Below, piece after piece: positions 17,034-25,895 of a DNA stretch of 64,000 bases. The stretch is from contig CP041667.1 of NCBI GenBank assembly GCA_007361935.1, positions 1,950,501 to 2,014,500 of the forward strand. The letters are read 5' to 3'. The notes under the pieces were generated by a model, which worked only from the letters and a program-made list of their open reading frames with translations, had not been told where the DNA came from and did no database searches. Both the position numbers and the translations under genes were made by a program. Within the stretch, counting starts at the first letter, position 1. Each line of letters starts with the position of its first letter. The DNA is from Lachnospiraceae bacterium KGMB03038 (lineage in GTDB: Bacteria; Bacillota; Clostridia; Lachnospirales; Lachnospiraceae).

Positions 17034-17936
17034 CTACCTGTCTCTGTGGATCAGCCGGATCAGAAGCTGTTCCAGATATTCATTCTCCCCAGGAAGTGTC
17101 TTAAGGAGCCGGACCGCTTCCTGGGATTTTGCTTCCACAAGCCGGGCGGCTTCCTGCGCGCCCATCAGGGTCACATAGGTAGTCTTCTCATTCTTCTCAT
17201 CGCTGTGCACCGGTTTTCCCAGCACTTCCGGCGTACTGGTCACATCCAGGATATCATCCTGGATCTGGAACGCGATGCCCACACTGGAGGCAATCTTTTC
17301 CACCGTCTGGACTTCTTCTTTGGAAGCGCCGGCCAGAATTGCGCCCACCATCATTGCCGCCTCGATCAGAGCCGCCGTTTTCAGTTCATAGATCGTATCC
17401 AGGACTTCTTTCTCTATTGCCTGGCCTGTTTTGCCCACATCAATGACTTGTCCGCCGATCATCCCATAGATACCGGCTTTCTTTCCCAGCGTCTGGAGAG
17501 CCTCTCCGATCTGTACATGCTCTTCCGGCGCCAGGGCAAAAGCCCGGAAGGATGTCTCGAAGGCATAATTCAAAAGCGCGTCCCCTGCCAGGATGCCCAT
17601 GTCTTCCCCGTATACCACATGAGTGGTCTTGCGGCCTCTCCGGTAGTCGTCATTGTCCATAGCCGGCAGGTCGTCGTGGACCAGGGAATAGGTATGTATC
17701 ATTTCAATGGCCGCCATAAAAGGCGCCAGAGCCTTTGATCCTCCTCCAAACAGCCGGTGGGTCTCCCGCATGAGCATGGGACGCAGCCGTTTTCCCCCTG
17801 CCATCAGGCTGTACTCCATCGCTTCCATGATCACGCTCTGGTATCCCTGCTTCCCCGGCAGGTACTGCCTTAAAATTTCTTCGATCTCCCGTACTTTCTC
17901 TTCCTGTTGTCTATGAAAATCATTGTTCGAATTCAT
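17034..17936 (-). CDS. ispA: Polyprenyl (farnesyl) diphosphate synthase
   Basis: Condenses isopentenyl diphosphate with allylic diphosphates to short prenyl chains. Start chosen at MNSNNDFHRQ (300 residues) with GAGGGAGA upstream; a longer frame exists but would overlap xseB by 77 bases. Both Asp-rich motifs are present: LVHDDLPAMDNDD (first) and QIQDDILDV (second), together with GGKRLRPML near the start. It overlaps the end of xseB by 17 bases and precedes dxs. Exact chain length cannot be read from sequence by eye. Confidence 0.93.
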   Translation of the reverse strand: MNSNNDFHRQQEEKVREIEEILRQYLPGKQGYQSVIMEAMEYSLMAGGKRLRPMLMRETHRLFGGGSKALAPFMAAIEMIHTYSLVHDDLPAMDNDDYRRGRKTTHVVYGEDMGILAGDALLNYAFETSFRAFALAPEEHVQIGEALQTLGKKAGIYGMIGGQVIDVGKTGQAIEKEVLDTIYELKTAALIEAAMMVGAILAGASKEEVQTVEKIASSVGIAFQIQDDILDVTSTPEVLGKPVHSDEKNEKTTYVTLMGAQEAARLVEAKSQEAVRLLKTLPGENEYLEQLLIRLIHRDR

Positions 17937-18153
17937 GAACTTCTCCCTCTTCATCCAATACCAGCATTTTTTTCTCGATCTTGTCGATCTTGTCATTACA
18001 GGATTTCAGCATGTCCATTCCTCTGTGATAAAGGGCAAAACTCTCTTCCAGAGAAATATCTTCCGCTTCCATCTTCTGGATCAGCTTCTCCAGTTTATCA
18101 AAGGTCTGATCTAAAGTTTCTTCCTGTTTCTGTTCCTCTTGCTTTTCAGCCAT
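17920..18153 (-). CDS. xseB: Exodeoxyribonuclease VII small subunit
   Basis: Small helical partner of XseA. Start chosen at MAEKQEEQKQ (77 residues) because AAGGAGGA lies six bases upstream. The family core is LDQTFDKLEKLIQKME...ISLEESFALYHRGMDML, which forms the coiled-coil hairpin. It overlaps xseA's stop by eight bases, so translation is coupled. Confidence 0.95.
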   Translation of the reverse strand: MAEKQEEQKQEETLDQTFDKLEKLIQKMEAEDISLEESFALYHRGMDMLKSCNDKIDKIEKKMLVLDEEGEVHEFEQ

Positions 18154-19357
18154 GCTGTTCCTCCTTCTTATCCAGGACCTCCGCCCGGACCCTTCCATCG
18201 GTCACATAGACCTCCAGAACTGCTCCTATCCCGGCCTGTTTGATACTTTTTAGGGCTTTCCCGTCTTCTGCCTGCACATAAGCATATCCTTGATTCAGTT
18301 TCTCCAGGGGAGATAAGGCCCGCATTTTCTCCAGATACAATTCCATCCGGTGGCGGGTTTTAAGAAGTGTCTGTTCTGCCCTGGCCCGCATCCGTTCTTC
18401 CAGATCCGCCAGACGCTGCCGGTTATCAGCGATCCGTGTCCTTGGATGCAGATATTCCAGACGGATAGATACGGATTTCAGCCGGGCGCGCCACAACTCC
18501 AGCTTCTGACGCAGGACGCGGCCCATCCTCCCTTCCAGCTCCCTGATCCGTTCCTGGGTCTGGTAAAGATCATATACCGCAAGCTCCGCCGCCGCGGAAG
18601 GCGTAGGCGCCCTTAAGTCCGCCGCAAAGTCCGCGATCGTAGTGTCTGTCTCATGTCCCACCGCCGAGATGATCGGCGTCCGGCAGTTGAAGATAGCACG
18701 GGCTACTACTTCTTCGTTAAACGCCCACAGATCCTCTATAGAACCTCCGCCTCTTCCTACAATGATCACATCTACGTCAGATCGATCCAGCAGTTCTATC
18801 CCTCGGACAATACTTTCCTTGGCTCCCTCTCCCTGCACTTTGGCCGGATATAAGATCAACTGCACATAGGGATTCCTTCGCCTGGAAATATTGATGATAT
18901 CCCGGACAGCCGCCCCTGTGGGAGCCGTCACCACACCTACCCTGGAAGCGTAGGCGGGGATCTCCTTCTTATATTCCCGCGCGAACATCCCCATCTCTTC
19001 CAATTCCCTCTTCAATGCCTGGAATCTCTCGTAGAGGGCTCCTTCTCCATCCAGCCGGATCTCCTTGGCGTAGAGTTGGTAGGAGCCGCTCCTTTCGTAG
19101 ACATTCACCTGGCCAAATACGATCACCTGCTGTCCTTCTCCCATACGAAAAGAGAGTCCGCCGCGCTGCCCCGCGAACATAACGCAGGCAATCGTTCCAG
19201 ACTCATCTTTCAGTGAGAAATATATGTGGCCTGAGGTGTGGTATTTGCAATTGGACACCTCACCTTTCACGTAGATGCGGCCAAGCATGTAATCCTGAGT
19301 AAACATATTTTTAATATAAGCGTTGACCTGCTTCACCGTATAAACATTCTGTGCCAT
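18146..19357 (-). CDS. xseA: Exodeoxyribonuclease VII large subunit
   Basis: Catalytic subunit of the single-strand-specific exonuclease that digests in both directions. 403 residues. The N-terminal OB fold (about 1-100) has VKGEVSNCKYHTSGHIYFSLKDE. The nuclease domain has GVVTAPTGAAVRDI and the conserved GRGGGSIEDLWAFNEE and SAVGHETD segments. A coiled-coil region follows and ends in PLEKLNQGYAYV. It lies between nusB and xseB. Confidence 0.96.
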   Translation of the reverse strand: MAQNVYTVKQVNAYIKNMFTQDYMLGRIYVKGEVSNCKYHTSGHIYFSLKDESGTIACVMFAGQRGGLSFRMGEGQQVIVFGQVNVYERSGSYQLYAKEIRLDGEGALYERFQALKRELEEMGMFAREYKKEIPAYASRVGVVTAPTGAAVRDIINISRRRNPYVQLILYPAKVQGEGAKESIVRGIELLDRSDVDVIIVGRGGGSIEDLWAFNEEVVARAIFNCRTPIISAVGHETDTTIADFAADLRAPTPSAAAELAVYDLYQTQERIRELEGRMGRVLRQKLELWRARLKSVSIRLEYLHPRTRIADNRQRLADLEERMRARAEQTLLKTRHRMELYLEKMRALSPLEKLNQGYAYVQAEDGKALKSIKQAGIGAVLEVYVTDGRVRAEVLDKKEEQHG

Positions 19358-19371
19358 AGCTCACCCCGGAC

Positions 19372-19770
19372 TTAATCTGCCAGACGCGCCAGCACTCCGT
19401 TGATAAACGAAGGCCCGTCAGGACCACTATACTTTTTCGCCAATTCTACAGCTTCATCGATGGCCACTCCTACCGGCACATCTTCATCCCATTTCATCTC
19501 ATAGACCGCCAGTCTTAAGATCGTAAGATCCACCTTGTTCATGCGGCTGGTCTTCCATCCTTTTGTATGGGAATTGATCAAAGCATCGATCTCTTCTGTC
19601 TTCTCGGCGATCTTTCCAGCCTTTGTCTGAATGTATTCCAAATCCTTTTCTTTGGCATCTTCAAGCTGCTCAAAATAAAGCTTCATCTGTTCGGACATCT
19701 CTGTCTCTTCATTGAATTCCAGTCCGAATATCATTTTAAAGATATGTTCTCTTTGCTCTGTCCTCTTCAC
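19372..19770 (-). CDS. nusB: Transcription antitermination factor NusB
   Basis: Binds boxA RNA with NusE (S10) for rRNA antitermination. 132 residues, all-helical. Family features are the Arg-rich start MKRTEQREHIFKMIF, LTILRLAVYEMKWDEDVPVGVAIDEAVELAKKY and FINGVLARLA at the end. It starts directly after the Asp23 gene's stop codon. Confidence 0.96.
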   Translation of the reverse strand: MKRTEQREHIFKMIFGLEFNEETEMSEQMKLYFEQLEDAKEKDLEYIQTKAGKIAEKTEEIDALINSHTKGWKTSRMNKVDLTILRLAVYEMKWDEDVPVGVAIDEAVELAKKYSGPDGPSFINGVLARLAD

Positions 19771-20154
19771 TTATGCTTCCTCCGGCACGTCAACTCCGGC
19801 AACGCGGATATTCACATCCGCCACCTCAAGGCCCGTCATGTTCTCGATGGCCGCCTTTACCTTCTCCTGTACCTGAGAAGTGATCTCTTTGATCTGGTAT
19901 CCGTATTTCAGGTTCAAGGCAAGGGACACTGTCACGATTCCTTCCAGTACGTCTACCTTAACGCCTTTCGATAAAGATTTCATCCCCAGCTTGCCGATCA
20001 GCTCTCTGGTGGCGTTCCCCGCCATAGAAGCCACCCCTTCTACTTCCATTGCCGCAAGTCCCGCAATGATAGCCACGACCTCGTCCGCGATCTTAACCTC
20101 TCCAAGATTCTCGTCGTTCTTTATGGTATACGCGTTTCTCTCTTCTTTTCCCAT
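19771..20154 (-). CDS. Asp23/Gls24 family envelope stress protein
   Basis: 127-residue member of the Asp23/Gls24 (YqhY-like) family. The central domain begins IADEVVAIIAGLAAMEVEGVASM and continues with VDVLEGIVTVSLALNLKYGYQIKEI, matching the family pattern. In Bacillus the gene before nusB (yqhY) is near acc genes and affects fatty-acid synthesis; its molecular job is unclear. First gene of the long operon down to recN, with its own promoter. AGGAGG lies seven bases upstream of ATG. Confidence 0.92.
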   Translation of the reverse strand: MGKEERNAYTIKNDENLGEVKIADEVVAIIAGLAAMEVEGVASMAGNATRELIGKLGMKSLSKGVKVDVLEGIVTVSLALNLKYGYQIKEITSQVQEKVKAAIENMTGLEVADVNIRVAGVDVPEEA

Positions 20155-20190
20155 TGCAACAACCTCCTGTCTGGTTTTACACTTCTTATG

Positions 20191-20219
20191 ATTATACCAA
20201 ATTTAACCTGTGTTTACAA
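20191..20219 (-). promoter_or_regulatory. Promoter of the asp23-nusB-...-recN operon
   Basis: Minus strand -35 TTGTAA (20214-20219), 17-base spacer, -10 TATAAT (20191-20196). It lies between the prfC stop and the asp23 start. Confidence 0.75.
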
Positions 20220-20231
20220 GAGCGCCCGGTC

Positions 20232-21833
20232 CTATCTGCCGAATTCTTCCAGGATCAACCCTTCATTCCTCTCCTGAGTCATCCGGATACTCCACTCGTT
20301 GACGAATAAAAGGAGGGGACGCCCTTTCAGATCTTTGACTTTCTTCATATCGGAAGTTCCGGAGAGCTTGTCCATATCAATCTCCTCATTTCCGATCCAC
20401 CGGATGTATTCATAGGGCAGGCTGTCCAAACGAATCTCTACTTTATACTCATTTTCCAGCCGGTATTTCAGCACATCGAACTGGAGAACTCCCACTACTC
20501 CGACAATGATCTCTTCCATCCCTGTATTATATTCCTGAAAGATCTGGATGGCTCCTTCCTGAGCGATCTGGTTGATGCCTTTGATAAACTGTTTTCGTTT
20601 CATGGTGTCCACCTGCCGGACCCTGGCAAAGTGTTCCGGCGCAAAGGTAGGGATCCCTTCATAGGCGAAGCGGTCGCCGGAGGCAGTCAGCGTATCTCCG
20701 ATAGAAAAGATGCCCGGATCAAACACACCGATGATATCTCCCGCGCATGCCTGTTCTACCATCCTGCGTTCACTGGCCATCAGCTGCTGGGGCTGGGAGA
20801 GGCGCACTTTCTTTCCGCCCTGCATATGCCAGACATCCATGCCCGCCTCAAACTCCCCAGAGCAGATCCGCATAAAAGCGATCCGGTCCCGGTGGGCCTT
20901 GTTCATATTTGCTTGTATCTTGAAGACAAAGGCGGAAAAATCCGGTTCTGACATCGGATCGATAAGCCCCTGATCTGACATTCTGGGAAGGGGAGGCGTA
21001 GTCATCTTCAGGAAATGCTCCAGAAATGTCTCCACCCCAAAGTTGGTCAGCGCCGACCCGAAAAATACCGGCGACAGCTCTCCTTTGCTTACTAATTCCT
21101 GGTCAAAAGCCGCTCCCGCTCCATCCTGCAGCTCGATCTCTTCTTCTAACTGGACTCTCTGGGAATCGGTGATCAGCCAGGAAATCTCCGGGTCTGCGAT
21201 ATCTACCTTCTTGACCTCACCCTGGGTCGTTCCTTTCTGGGTATCTGAAAAGATTTCTACTTTCTTCGTCTCCCGGTCATAGACGCCCCGGAATTCTTTG
21301 CCTGAACCGATGGGCCAGTTAATGGGACAGGTGGCGATTCCAAGTTCTGTTTCAATATCATCCAGAAGCTCGAAGGTATCCATAGCTTCCCGGTCCATCT
21401 TGTTGATAAACGTAAAAATAGGGATATGGCGCATGGTACATACTTTGAACAGCTTGCGGGTCTGGGCTTCCACGCCCTTGGAAGCGTCAATGACCATCAC
21501 CGCGGAATCCGCCGCCATCAGCGTCCGGTAAGTGTCCTCCGAAAAATCCTGATGTCCCGGAGTATCCAGGATATTGATGCAATATCCCTCATAATTGAAC
21601 TGCAGTACAGAAGAAGTTACCGATATTCCTCTTTCCTTTTCGATCTCCATCCAGTCCGACACCGCGTGTTTCGCGGTAGCCTTTCCCTTCACGCTTCCCG
21701 CCTGGTTGATCGCTCCGCCATACAGCAGGAACTTCTCTGTCAGCGTGGTTTTTCCCGCATCTGGGTGGGAAATTATGGCAAATGTCCGCCGTTTCTCGAT
21801 CTGCTTTTTCAATTCATTCTTTATCTCGCCCAT
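20232..21833 (-). CDS. prfC: Peptide chain release factor 3
   Basis: Translational GTPase that recycles RF1/RF2 from the ribosome after termination. 533 residues. G1 HPDAGKTT is at 23-30, then the switch region GISVTSSV, G3 DTPGHQDF and G4 NKMDRE, followed by the RF3 C-terminal domains. The length and the SEDTYRTL sequence after G3 separate it from EF-G. It is a single-gene unit with its own promoter. Confidence 0.97.
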   Translation of the reverse strand: MGEIKNELKKQIEKRRTFAIISHPDAGKTTLTEKFLLYGGAINQAGSVKGKATAKHAVSDWMEIEKERGISVTSSVLQFNYEGYCINILDTPGHQDFSEDTYRTLMAADSAVMVIDASKGVEAQTRKLFKVCTMRHIPIFTFINKMDREAMDTFELLDDIETELGIATCPINWPIGSGKEFRGVYDRETKKVEIFSDTQKGTTQGEVKKVDIADPEISWLITDSQRVQLEEEIELQDGAGAAFDQELVSKGELSPVFFGSALTNFGVETFLEHFLKMTTPPLPRMSDQGLIDPMSEPDFSAFVFKIQANMNKAHRDRIAFMRICSGEFEAGMDVWHMQGGKKVRLSQPQQLMASERRMVEQACAGDIIGVFDPGIFSIGDTLTASGDRFAYEGIPTFAPEHFARVRQVDTMKRKQFIKGINQIAQEGAIQIFQEYNTGMEEIIVGVVGVLQFDVLKYRLENEYKVEIRLDSLPYEYIRWIGNEEIDMDKLSGTSDMKKVKDLKGRPLLLFVNEWSIRMTQERNEGLILEEFGR

Positions 21834-21882
21834 GACTGTACACTCCTAAATGTATTATATCCTCTCTAAACGCACTTTAAAC

Positions 21883-21911
21883 AGTATAACATAAGAGAGA
21901 ATACAGCTCAA
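21883..21911 (-). promoter_or_regulatory. prfC promoter
   Basis: Minus strand -35 TTGAGC (21906-21911), 17-base spacer, -10 TATACT (21883-21888), about 45 bases upstream of the prfC start. Confidence 0.65.
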
Positions 21912-21922
21912 GCAAAACCAAA

Positions 21923-21960
21923 CAGAACCAGTTCAGATGTACATGGCTGAACTGGTTCTG
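21923..21960 (-). terminator. Terminator of the spoIIIA operon
   Basis: A 14-bp perfect stem CAGAACCAGTTCAG / CTGAACTGGTTCTG (arms 21923-21936 and 21947-21960), followed on the minus strand by TTTGGTTTTG. It starts four bases after the spoIIIAH stop codon. Confidence 0.85.
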
Positions 21961-21964
21961 TCTC

Positions 21965-22609
21965 CTACTCCTCCGCTTTTTCCCCCTCCGCGTATACAGG
22001 CGTGATCACAATATTTTCCGCCGCCACTCCCGTCTTTCTTGTCACAATATCTTCGATCTGCGCCCGGTTGGCGTCGCTTAATTCCGCCGCGTTGACCACT
22101 ACATCCGCAGAGTCTTCCGTCAGACTGACTACTGCTTCACTGAATCCTTTCGAGGCAAGAAGCGTCTCTGCCGCCGCCTCCTTTTCCGCCATTTCTGTCA
22201 TAGCCACCATCTGGTTGACCGCTTCCTGCTTCTGCTCATCACTTAAGTTTTCATTGTCAATGATCTCCAGCAGAGATTCTTTGTTCTGGGCCCGGACCTG
22301 TTCTCTTGTCACCTTGGCTTCCGCTACCACGCCGCTGGCCTCTCCGCTTGTTAGTACCGCTTCTCCCGGCGTCCCTTCCACGCTTCCGTCCTCAGCTTCT
22401 GAATCCTGGCTCTTGATATCTTCTGAGGAAGCGGCCGTATCTTCCTGTGAGATATCCAAAAGTTCCTGGCTTGCCAGATCGGCATTAGCCTCCGCGGCGC
22501 TGTCCTCATCGGCAAACAGCCGCCCTGAATAATTCAGATATCCCGCCGCCGCGATCATGACTGCCAAAACCGCAATGATGATCTGATTTTTTTTAAAGAT
22601 TCGCTTCAC
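21965..22609 (-). CDS. spoIIIAH: Stage III sporulation protein AH
   Basis: Mother-cell protein that docks with forespore SpoIIQ to form the channel between the two cells. Start chosen at GTG (VKRIFKKNQ, 214 residues) because an AGGAGG site lies 10 bases before it; an upstream TTG would put this site inside the gene. One membrane helix (about 9-27) is followed by an acidic, Ser/Glu-rich linker and a C-terminal ring-building domain (about 100-205) related to EscJ/PrgK folds. Last gene of spoIIIAA-AH. Confidence 0.92.
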   Translation of the reverse strand: MKRIFKKNQIIIAVLAVMIAAAGYLNYSGRLFADEDSAAEANADLASQELLDISQEDTAASSEDIKSQDSEAEDGSVEGTPGEAVLTSGEASGVVAEAKVTREQVRAQNKESLLEIIDNENLSDEQKQEAVNQMVAMTEMAEKEAAAETLLASKGFSEAVVSLTEDSADVVVNAAELSDANRAQIEDIVTRKTGVAAENIVITPVYAEGEKAEE

Positions 22610-22636
22610 TGTCTCTTTCCCTCCTGGCAATAGATT

Positions 22637-23236
22637 TTAATTCTTCTTCATTATCCTAATCTTATGCGTGTCTATCCCAAATAATGCTTGGACCGCTTCT
22701 GTAATATTCTGTACTACCACCGGGTCGTCTCCGCCTTGAGCCAGCACCACCACTCCTTCCACCTGGGGCGTGATCTCTTTGCTCACGTAGGGCTGCTGTC
22801 CCTGGGAATCGTCCTCTTCATAAACCGATGTCTCCGTGCTTGTGGAATTGCTGGTAGTCCGGGTCCCTCCCTGGCTGTCAGACTCTGTTACCGTCTCTTC
22901 TCCCGCTTCTACATCCTTCTCCACCACCCTTTCCGCGGAAGACTCCAGCGTGACCATAACAGCCACTTCCCCGGCGCCCTCCATCTGGGAAAGGACCTCA
23001 GACAAATGCTCCTCCATATACCGGGCGTAATCCTCTTGCGAAATACTCCCGCCCGTTTTCCCGCCTGCCCCTGTTTCTTCCTCCTGCCGGCTTTCCTTTG
23101 ACTGATTCTCTGTCGGTACAGCGATCACCAGCAGGAGGATCCCCGCCAGGAACAGAATCAGGATCTGGTCTTTCTTCCATTTCCCCAACCGCAGCTTTTC
23201 TATCCATCCGCTGATCTGCTTCTTCTTATCTTCCAA
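22637..23236 (-). CDS. spoIIIAG: Stage III sporulation protein AG
   Basis: Component of the SpoIIIA-SpoIIQ feeding channel, forming a large ring in the intermembrane space. 199 residues. One membrane helix (about 23-41) follows a basic cytoplasmic start (KWKKDQILILF). The outer domain holds SQMEGAGEVAVMVTLESSAERV, then a low-complexity Thr/Ser/Glu stretch (about 110-150), then PQVEGVVVLAQGGDDPVVVQNITEAVQALFG, the ring-building fold. It overlaps the end of spoIIIAF by 11 bases. Confidence 0.95.
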   Translation of the reverse strand: MEDKKKQISGWIEKLRLGKWKKDQILILFLAGILLLVIAVPTENQSKESRQEEETGAGGKTGGSISQEDYARYMEEHLSEVLSQMEGAGEVAVMVTLESSAERVVEKDVEAGEETVTESDSQGGTRTTSNSTSTETSVYEEDDSQGQQPYVSKEITPQVEGVVVLAQGGDDPVVVQNITEAVQALFGIDTHKIRIMKKN

Positions 23237-23549
23237 TCCGGATCTCCTCCACTTCCATCGGTTCTTCTTCCTGGGTTCCTACTGCTTCTGCTTCTTCCTG
23301 GAATCCAGAAACCTCTTCCATCTGCTCTAACTCTTTCAGATACTCCTGGCTCTGATACAGTTCCCGCAGCTGCCCTTCCATTCCAAACAGTTTCAGCACC
23401 GGAGACAAGACCAGCAGGATCAGGACAAGCCCGGTAAAAAAGCGGATATATTTCTGATAGCCGGATTCCGGCACGATGTGCAGCAGCGCCGTGACTAACA
23501 CCAGATAAAAAGCAATATTCCGGATCCATTCATATAGATAATCAAACAT
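23226..23549 (-). CDS. spoIIIAF: Stage III sporulation protein AF, short form
   Basis: Membrane part of the SpoIIIA complex, placed by operon position. 107 residues, about half of Bacillus SpoIIIAF (about 206). Two membrane helices (about 10-28 and 36-54) match the family N-terminus (YLYEWIRNIAFYLVLVTALLHIVP, described in parts). After them comes only an acidic Glu-rich tail; the usual soluble C-terminal domain is missing. No frameshift is visible: the stop overlaps the spoIIIAG start as in an intact operon. It may therefore be a natural short version. Confidence 0.85.
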   Translation of the reverse strand: MFDYLYEWIRNIAFYLVLVTALLHIVPESGYQKYIRFFTGLVLILLVLSPVLKLFGMEGQLRELYQSQEYLKELEQMEEVSGFQEEAEAVGTQEEEPMEVEEIRIGR

Positions 23550-23565
23550 CTTCTCCCATCCTTTC

Positions 23566-24753
23566 TCACAGGTCTGTCAGCGCCGCCACAATAACGATCG
23601 TCAAAAGAAACAAAAGAGCTGTGGTAAACACCACGCGCATCAGCAGACGGCACCCATCTCCCACGCTTTCTACACATCCAACGATTCTTTTATCAGAAAC
23701 CGGCTGAATCAGAGCCGCCGTCAATTTGTACATGATCACGATACACCCGATCTGTACCAGAGGACCGACGCAAAGGGCTATGCAGATCACCGCTCCCGTC
23801 ATCCCAATGCCGTTTTTGATCAGGACGGCCGTCCCAAGCACTACTTCTGTCACTCCCCCGATGGCATCCCCGATTCCAGGAATCGCCTCCGCTCCCCTTG
23901 TGATAGCGCTCTGTTTGATAGAATCAATGGCCGGGCTGATCAGCCCCTGGATCACATTTAAGCCCACCACACAGGCCAGAAGGGTTTTTAATGTCCAGGA
24001 GATTCCCATCTTGATAAGTCCCGCAAATTTGCTCAAGTATTCTTCTTTGGAAAGGAAATCCAGTACCCGGATCATAAAGTAAATATGGATCACCGGAAGA
24101 AGGAATCCCACGATCAAAAGCTGAGCCAGATAGATCAAGAACAGCACCAGGTTATAAAACGCTACCGCCGTCACACTTCCTTTTGCCGCGGCAACCGCCA
24201 GAAAGTAAATCGGGCAGAAGACTCCCATGAAGTCGGTAAGATCTTCAATCCCTCCGCCGACCCAGTCTGTCACCGCCTGGAAGGAATTTAAGCACAGGGC
24301 GATCAGAAGGATGTAGAGAATATAAAAGCTGACCTCTGAAATCTGACGGTTCTGGAACACGCTGGAGAAATTGGAGAAAACCGCGGCGATCACGGCGATC
24401 AAAAAGATATGTCCTAAGTTTTCCCCGCAGCTTCGCAGGGCGTAAAAGAACTGATCCATCACCAGCCGGTTTAAGAGCTGGGCGGACAGCGTCATATCTC
24501 CAGATAAGATCTCCATCAGGGTTTCCTTAAAATCCAGCTTTTCCTCCGGAAATAATTCTTCCAGAGAATCGTCAATCCCGCTGAAATCAAACTGTTCTAA
24601 TACCTCTTCTTTCGCGGCGTCCTCCTGCCCCTCTTCGCTTATGCTGCCCGCGCCAGGGTCGGAAGCCCGCGCCGGAAGAACCGCGCCCCACAGAGCCGCC
24701 GCCAGCAGGACTGCTGTCAAAACCCACTTTTTTCCTTTCCTTCTCCCCTTCAT
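23566..24753 (-). CDS. spoIIIAE: Stage III sporulation protein AE
   Basis: Large multi-spanning membrane protein of the SpoIIIA complex. 395 residues. A cleavable-looking signal segment (about 8-30, ending ARA-SD) is followed by an acidic region. Then come seven or eight hydrophobic segments from about residue 115 to the end. Conserved family stretches include NGIGMTGAVICIALCVGPLVQIGCIVIMYKL (seen in parts near 300). It overlaps spoIIIAD by four bases. Confidence 0.95.
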   Translation of the reverse strand: MKGRRKGKKWVLTAVLLAAALWGAVLPARASDPGAGSISEEGQEDAAKEEVLEQFDFSGIDDSLEELFPEEKLDFKETLMEILSGDMTLSAQLLNRLVMDQFFYALRSCGENLGHIFLIAVIAAVFSNFSSVFQNRQISEVSFYILYILLIALCLNSFQAVTDWVGGGIEDLTDFMGVFCPIYFLAVAAAKGSVTAVAFYNLVLFLIYLAQLLIVGFLLPVIHIYFMIRVLDFLSKEEYLSKFAGLIKMGISWTLKTLLACVVGLNVIQGLISPAIDSIKQSAITRGAEAIPGIGDAIGGVTEVVLGTAVLIKNGIGMTGAVICIALCVGPLVQIGCIVIMYKLTAALIQPVSDKRIVGCVESVGDGCRLLMRVVFTTALLFLLTIVIVAALTDL

Positions 24754-25136
24754 GACAGGAACTCCCCAACGGTTTCTAAGAGGGCCGTCAAAATGGGCAT
24801 ACTCAGCACTAAGATCGTTAATTTCCCAAAGATTTCAATCTGTTGGGCGATGGTCTGGTATCCGGCATCTTTGCAGATGCTGGAAGCGAATTCGGCAATA
24901 TAGGTGATTCCCAGCATCTTGATGAGGGTTCCTATGTAGGCGCCGTCCAGACTGATATAACCCCCGATCATGTCCACGGCTTCTGTGATCACCTGCAGAT
25001 GCCCCAGGATTCCAAAGAAGATCACCAGGCTCAGTCCCGCGCTGATATAGATTCCGTATTCGGTTTTTCCTCCTTTAAACTGGACCGCCAGAAGGACCCC
25101 TGCTACTCCAATGATCCCTGCCTGCACGATATCCAT
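24750..25136 (-). CDS. spoIIIAD: Stage III sporulation protein AD
   Basis: Small membrane protein of the SpoIIIA complex. 128 residues with about four hydrophobic helices. Family sequence includes the segment MLGITYIAEFASSICKDAGY near residue 73. It lies between spoIIIAC and spoIIIAE and shares ATGA with the latter. Confidence 0.95.
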   Translation of the reverse strand: MDIVQAGIIGVAGVLLAVQFKGGKTEYGIYISAGLSLVIFFGILGHLQVITEAVDMIGGYISLDGAYIGTLIKMLGITYIAEFASSICKDAGYQTIAQQIEIFGKLTILVLSMPILTALLETVGEFLS

Positions 25137-25167
25137 GTTTTGTCCCCCTTATTTGATCGATGCCTTT

Positions 25168-25362
25168 CTACAGCGAGAACAGATTCTGGATCGCTTCAAA
25201 CAGATCGTAGATATAAGGTACGATCCAAAACAGCACCAGGAGCAGTCCCGCAAGGCTTGTCAGAAACGCTTGTTCCTCTCTTCCGCTGTGTTTTAAGACC
25301 TGGCTTAACACCGAGACCAAGATCCCCACCGCCGCAATTTTAAATATTAAGTTTACACTCAT
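25168..25362 (-). CDS. spoIIIAC: Stage III sporulation protein AC
   Basis: Two-helix membrane protein of the SpoIIIA complex. Start chosen at MSVNLIFKIAAVGI (64 residues, the usual SpoIIIAC size) because GGGGAGG lies just before this ATG. Helices are at about 4-20 and 33-52. Confidence 0.95.
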   Translation of the reverse strand: MSVNLIFKIAAVGILVSVLSQVLKHSGREEQAFLTSLAGLLLVLFWIVPYIYDLFEAIQNLFSL

Positions 25363-25376
25363 GTACGCCTCCCCTT

Positions 25377-25895
25377 TTACAACAGCAGGACAGCCACAAA
25401 CATGCCGCTCATCACGCCCAGGCAGTGGCACAGTCTCACCTTCGTCTTCATCTCTTCTCTCGCTTCCTCAATGGTTCCCCCAAGCTGTTCCAGGTATAGA
25501 TCTATGGTCCTTATCTGAAGTTCTAAATCTGCGCTGCCAAGCTGAGCGCCAAGGCTTTTCAGCCGCTGGATCTCTTTGTCTGGAAGCTGGGATGTGCCCA
25601 GGGATGCATCGATACTCTCCGACCATATCTGCGGAAAGGTTCCTCTCTGGCGTTTCCCCATTTCCTTTGCAAGCCCCGCAAGCCAAGTCCTGTAGGGTTC
25701 TTCCTCACGCCTCCCGATCATTTCAAAGATTTCTCCCAGATGGGAGCGGGCATAACGCATCTCCCCCTGCAGGGAGCAGATCAGCCGCTGCAGGCGCAAA
25801 AGCTGTGTGTATTGACTGCGGATATCTCCTGCTTTCGCCATCCCCATCAGGGCGGCGGCCCCGACCACTAAGACAGCTCCCGCGATCTTCATCAT
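25377..25895 (-). CDS. spoIIIAB: Stage III sporulation protein AB
   Basis: SpoIIIA protein with a membrane helix at each end and a helical middle. 172 residues: helix 1 at about 4-20, helix 2 at about 155-171. The overall fold resembles GspF of type II secretion. The start shares four bases with the spoIIIAA stop (ATGA). Confidence 0.94.
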   Translation of the reverse strand: MMKIAGAVLVVGAAALMGMAKAGDIRSQYTQLLRLQRLICSLQGEMRYARSHLGEIFEMIGRREEEPYRTWLAGLAKEMGKRQRGTFPQIWSESIDASLGTSQLPDKEIQRLKSLGAQLGSADLELQIRTIDLYLEQLGGTIEEAREEMKTKVRLCHCLGVMSGMFVAVLLL

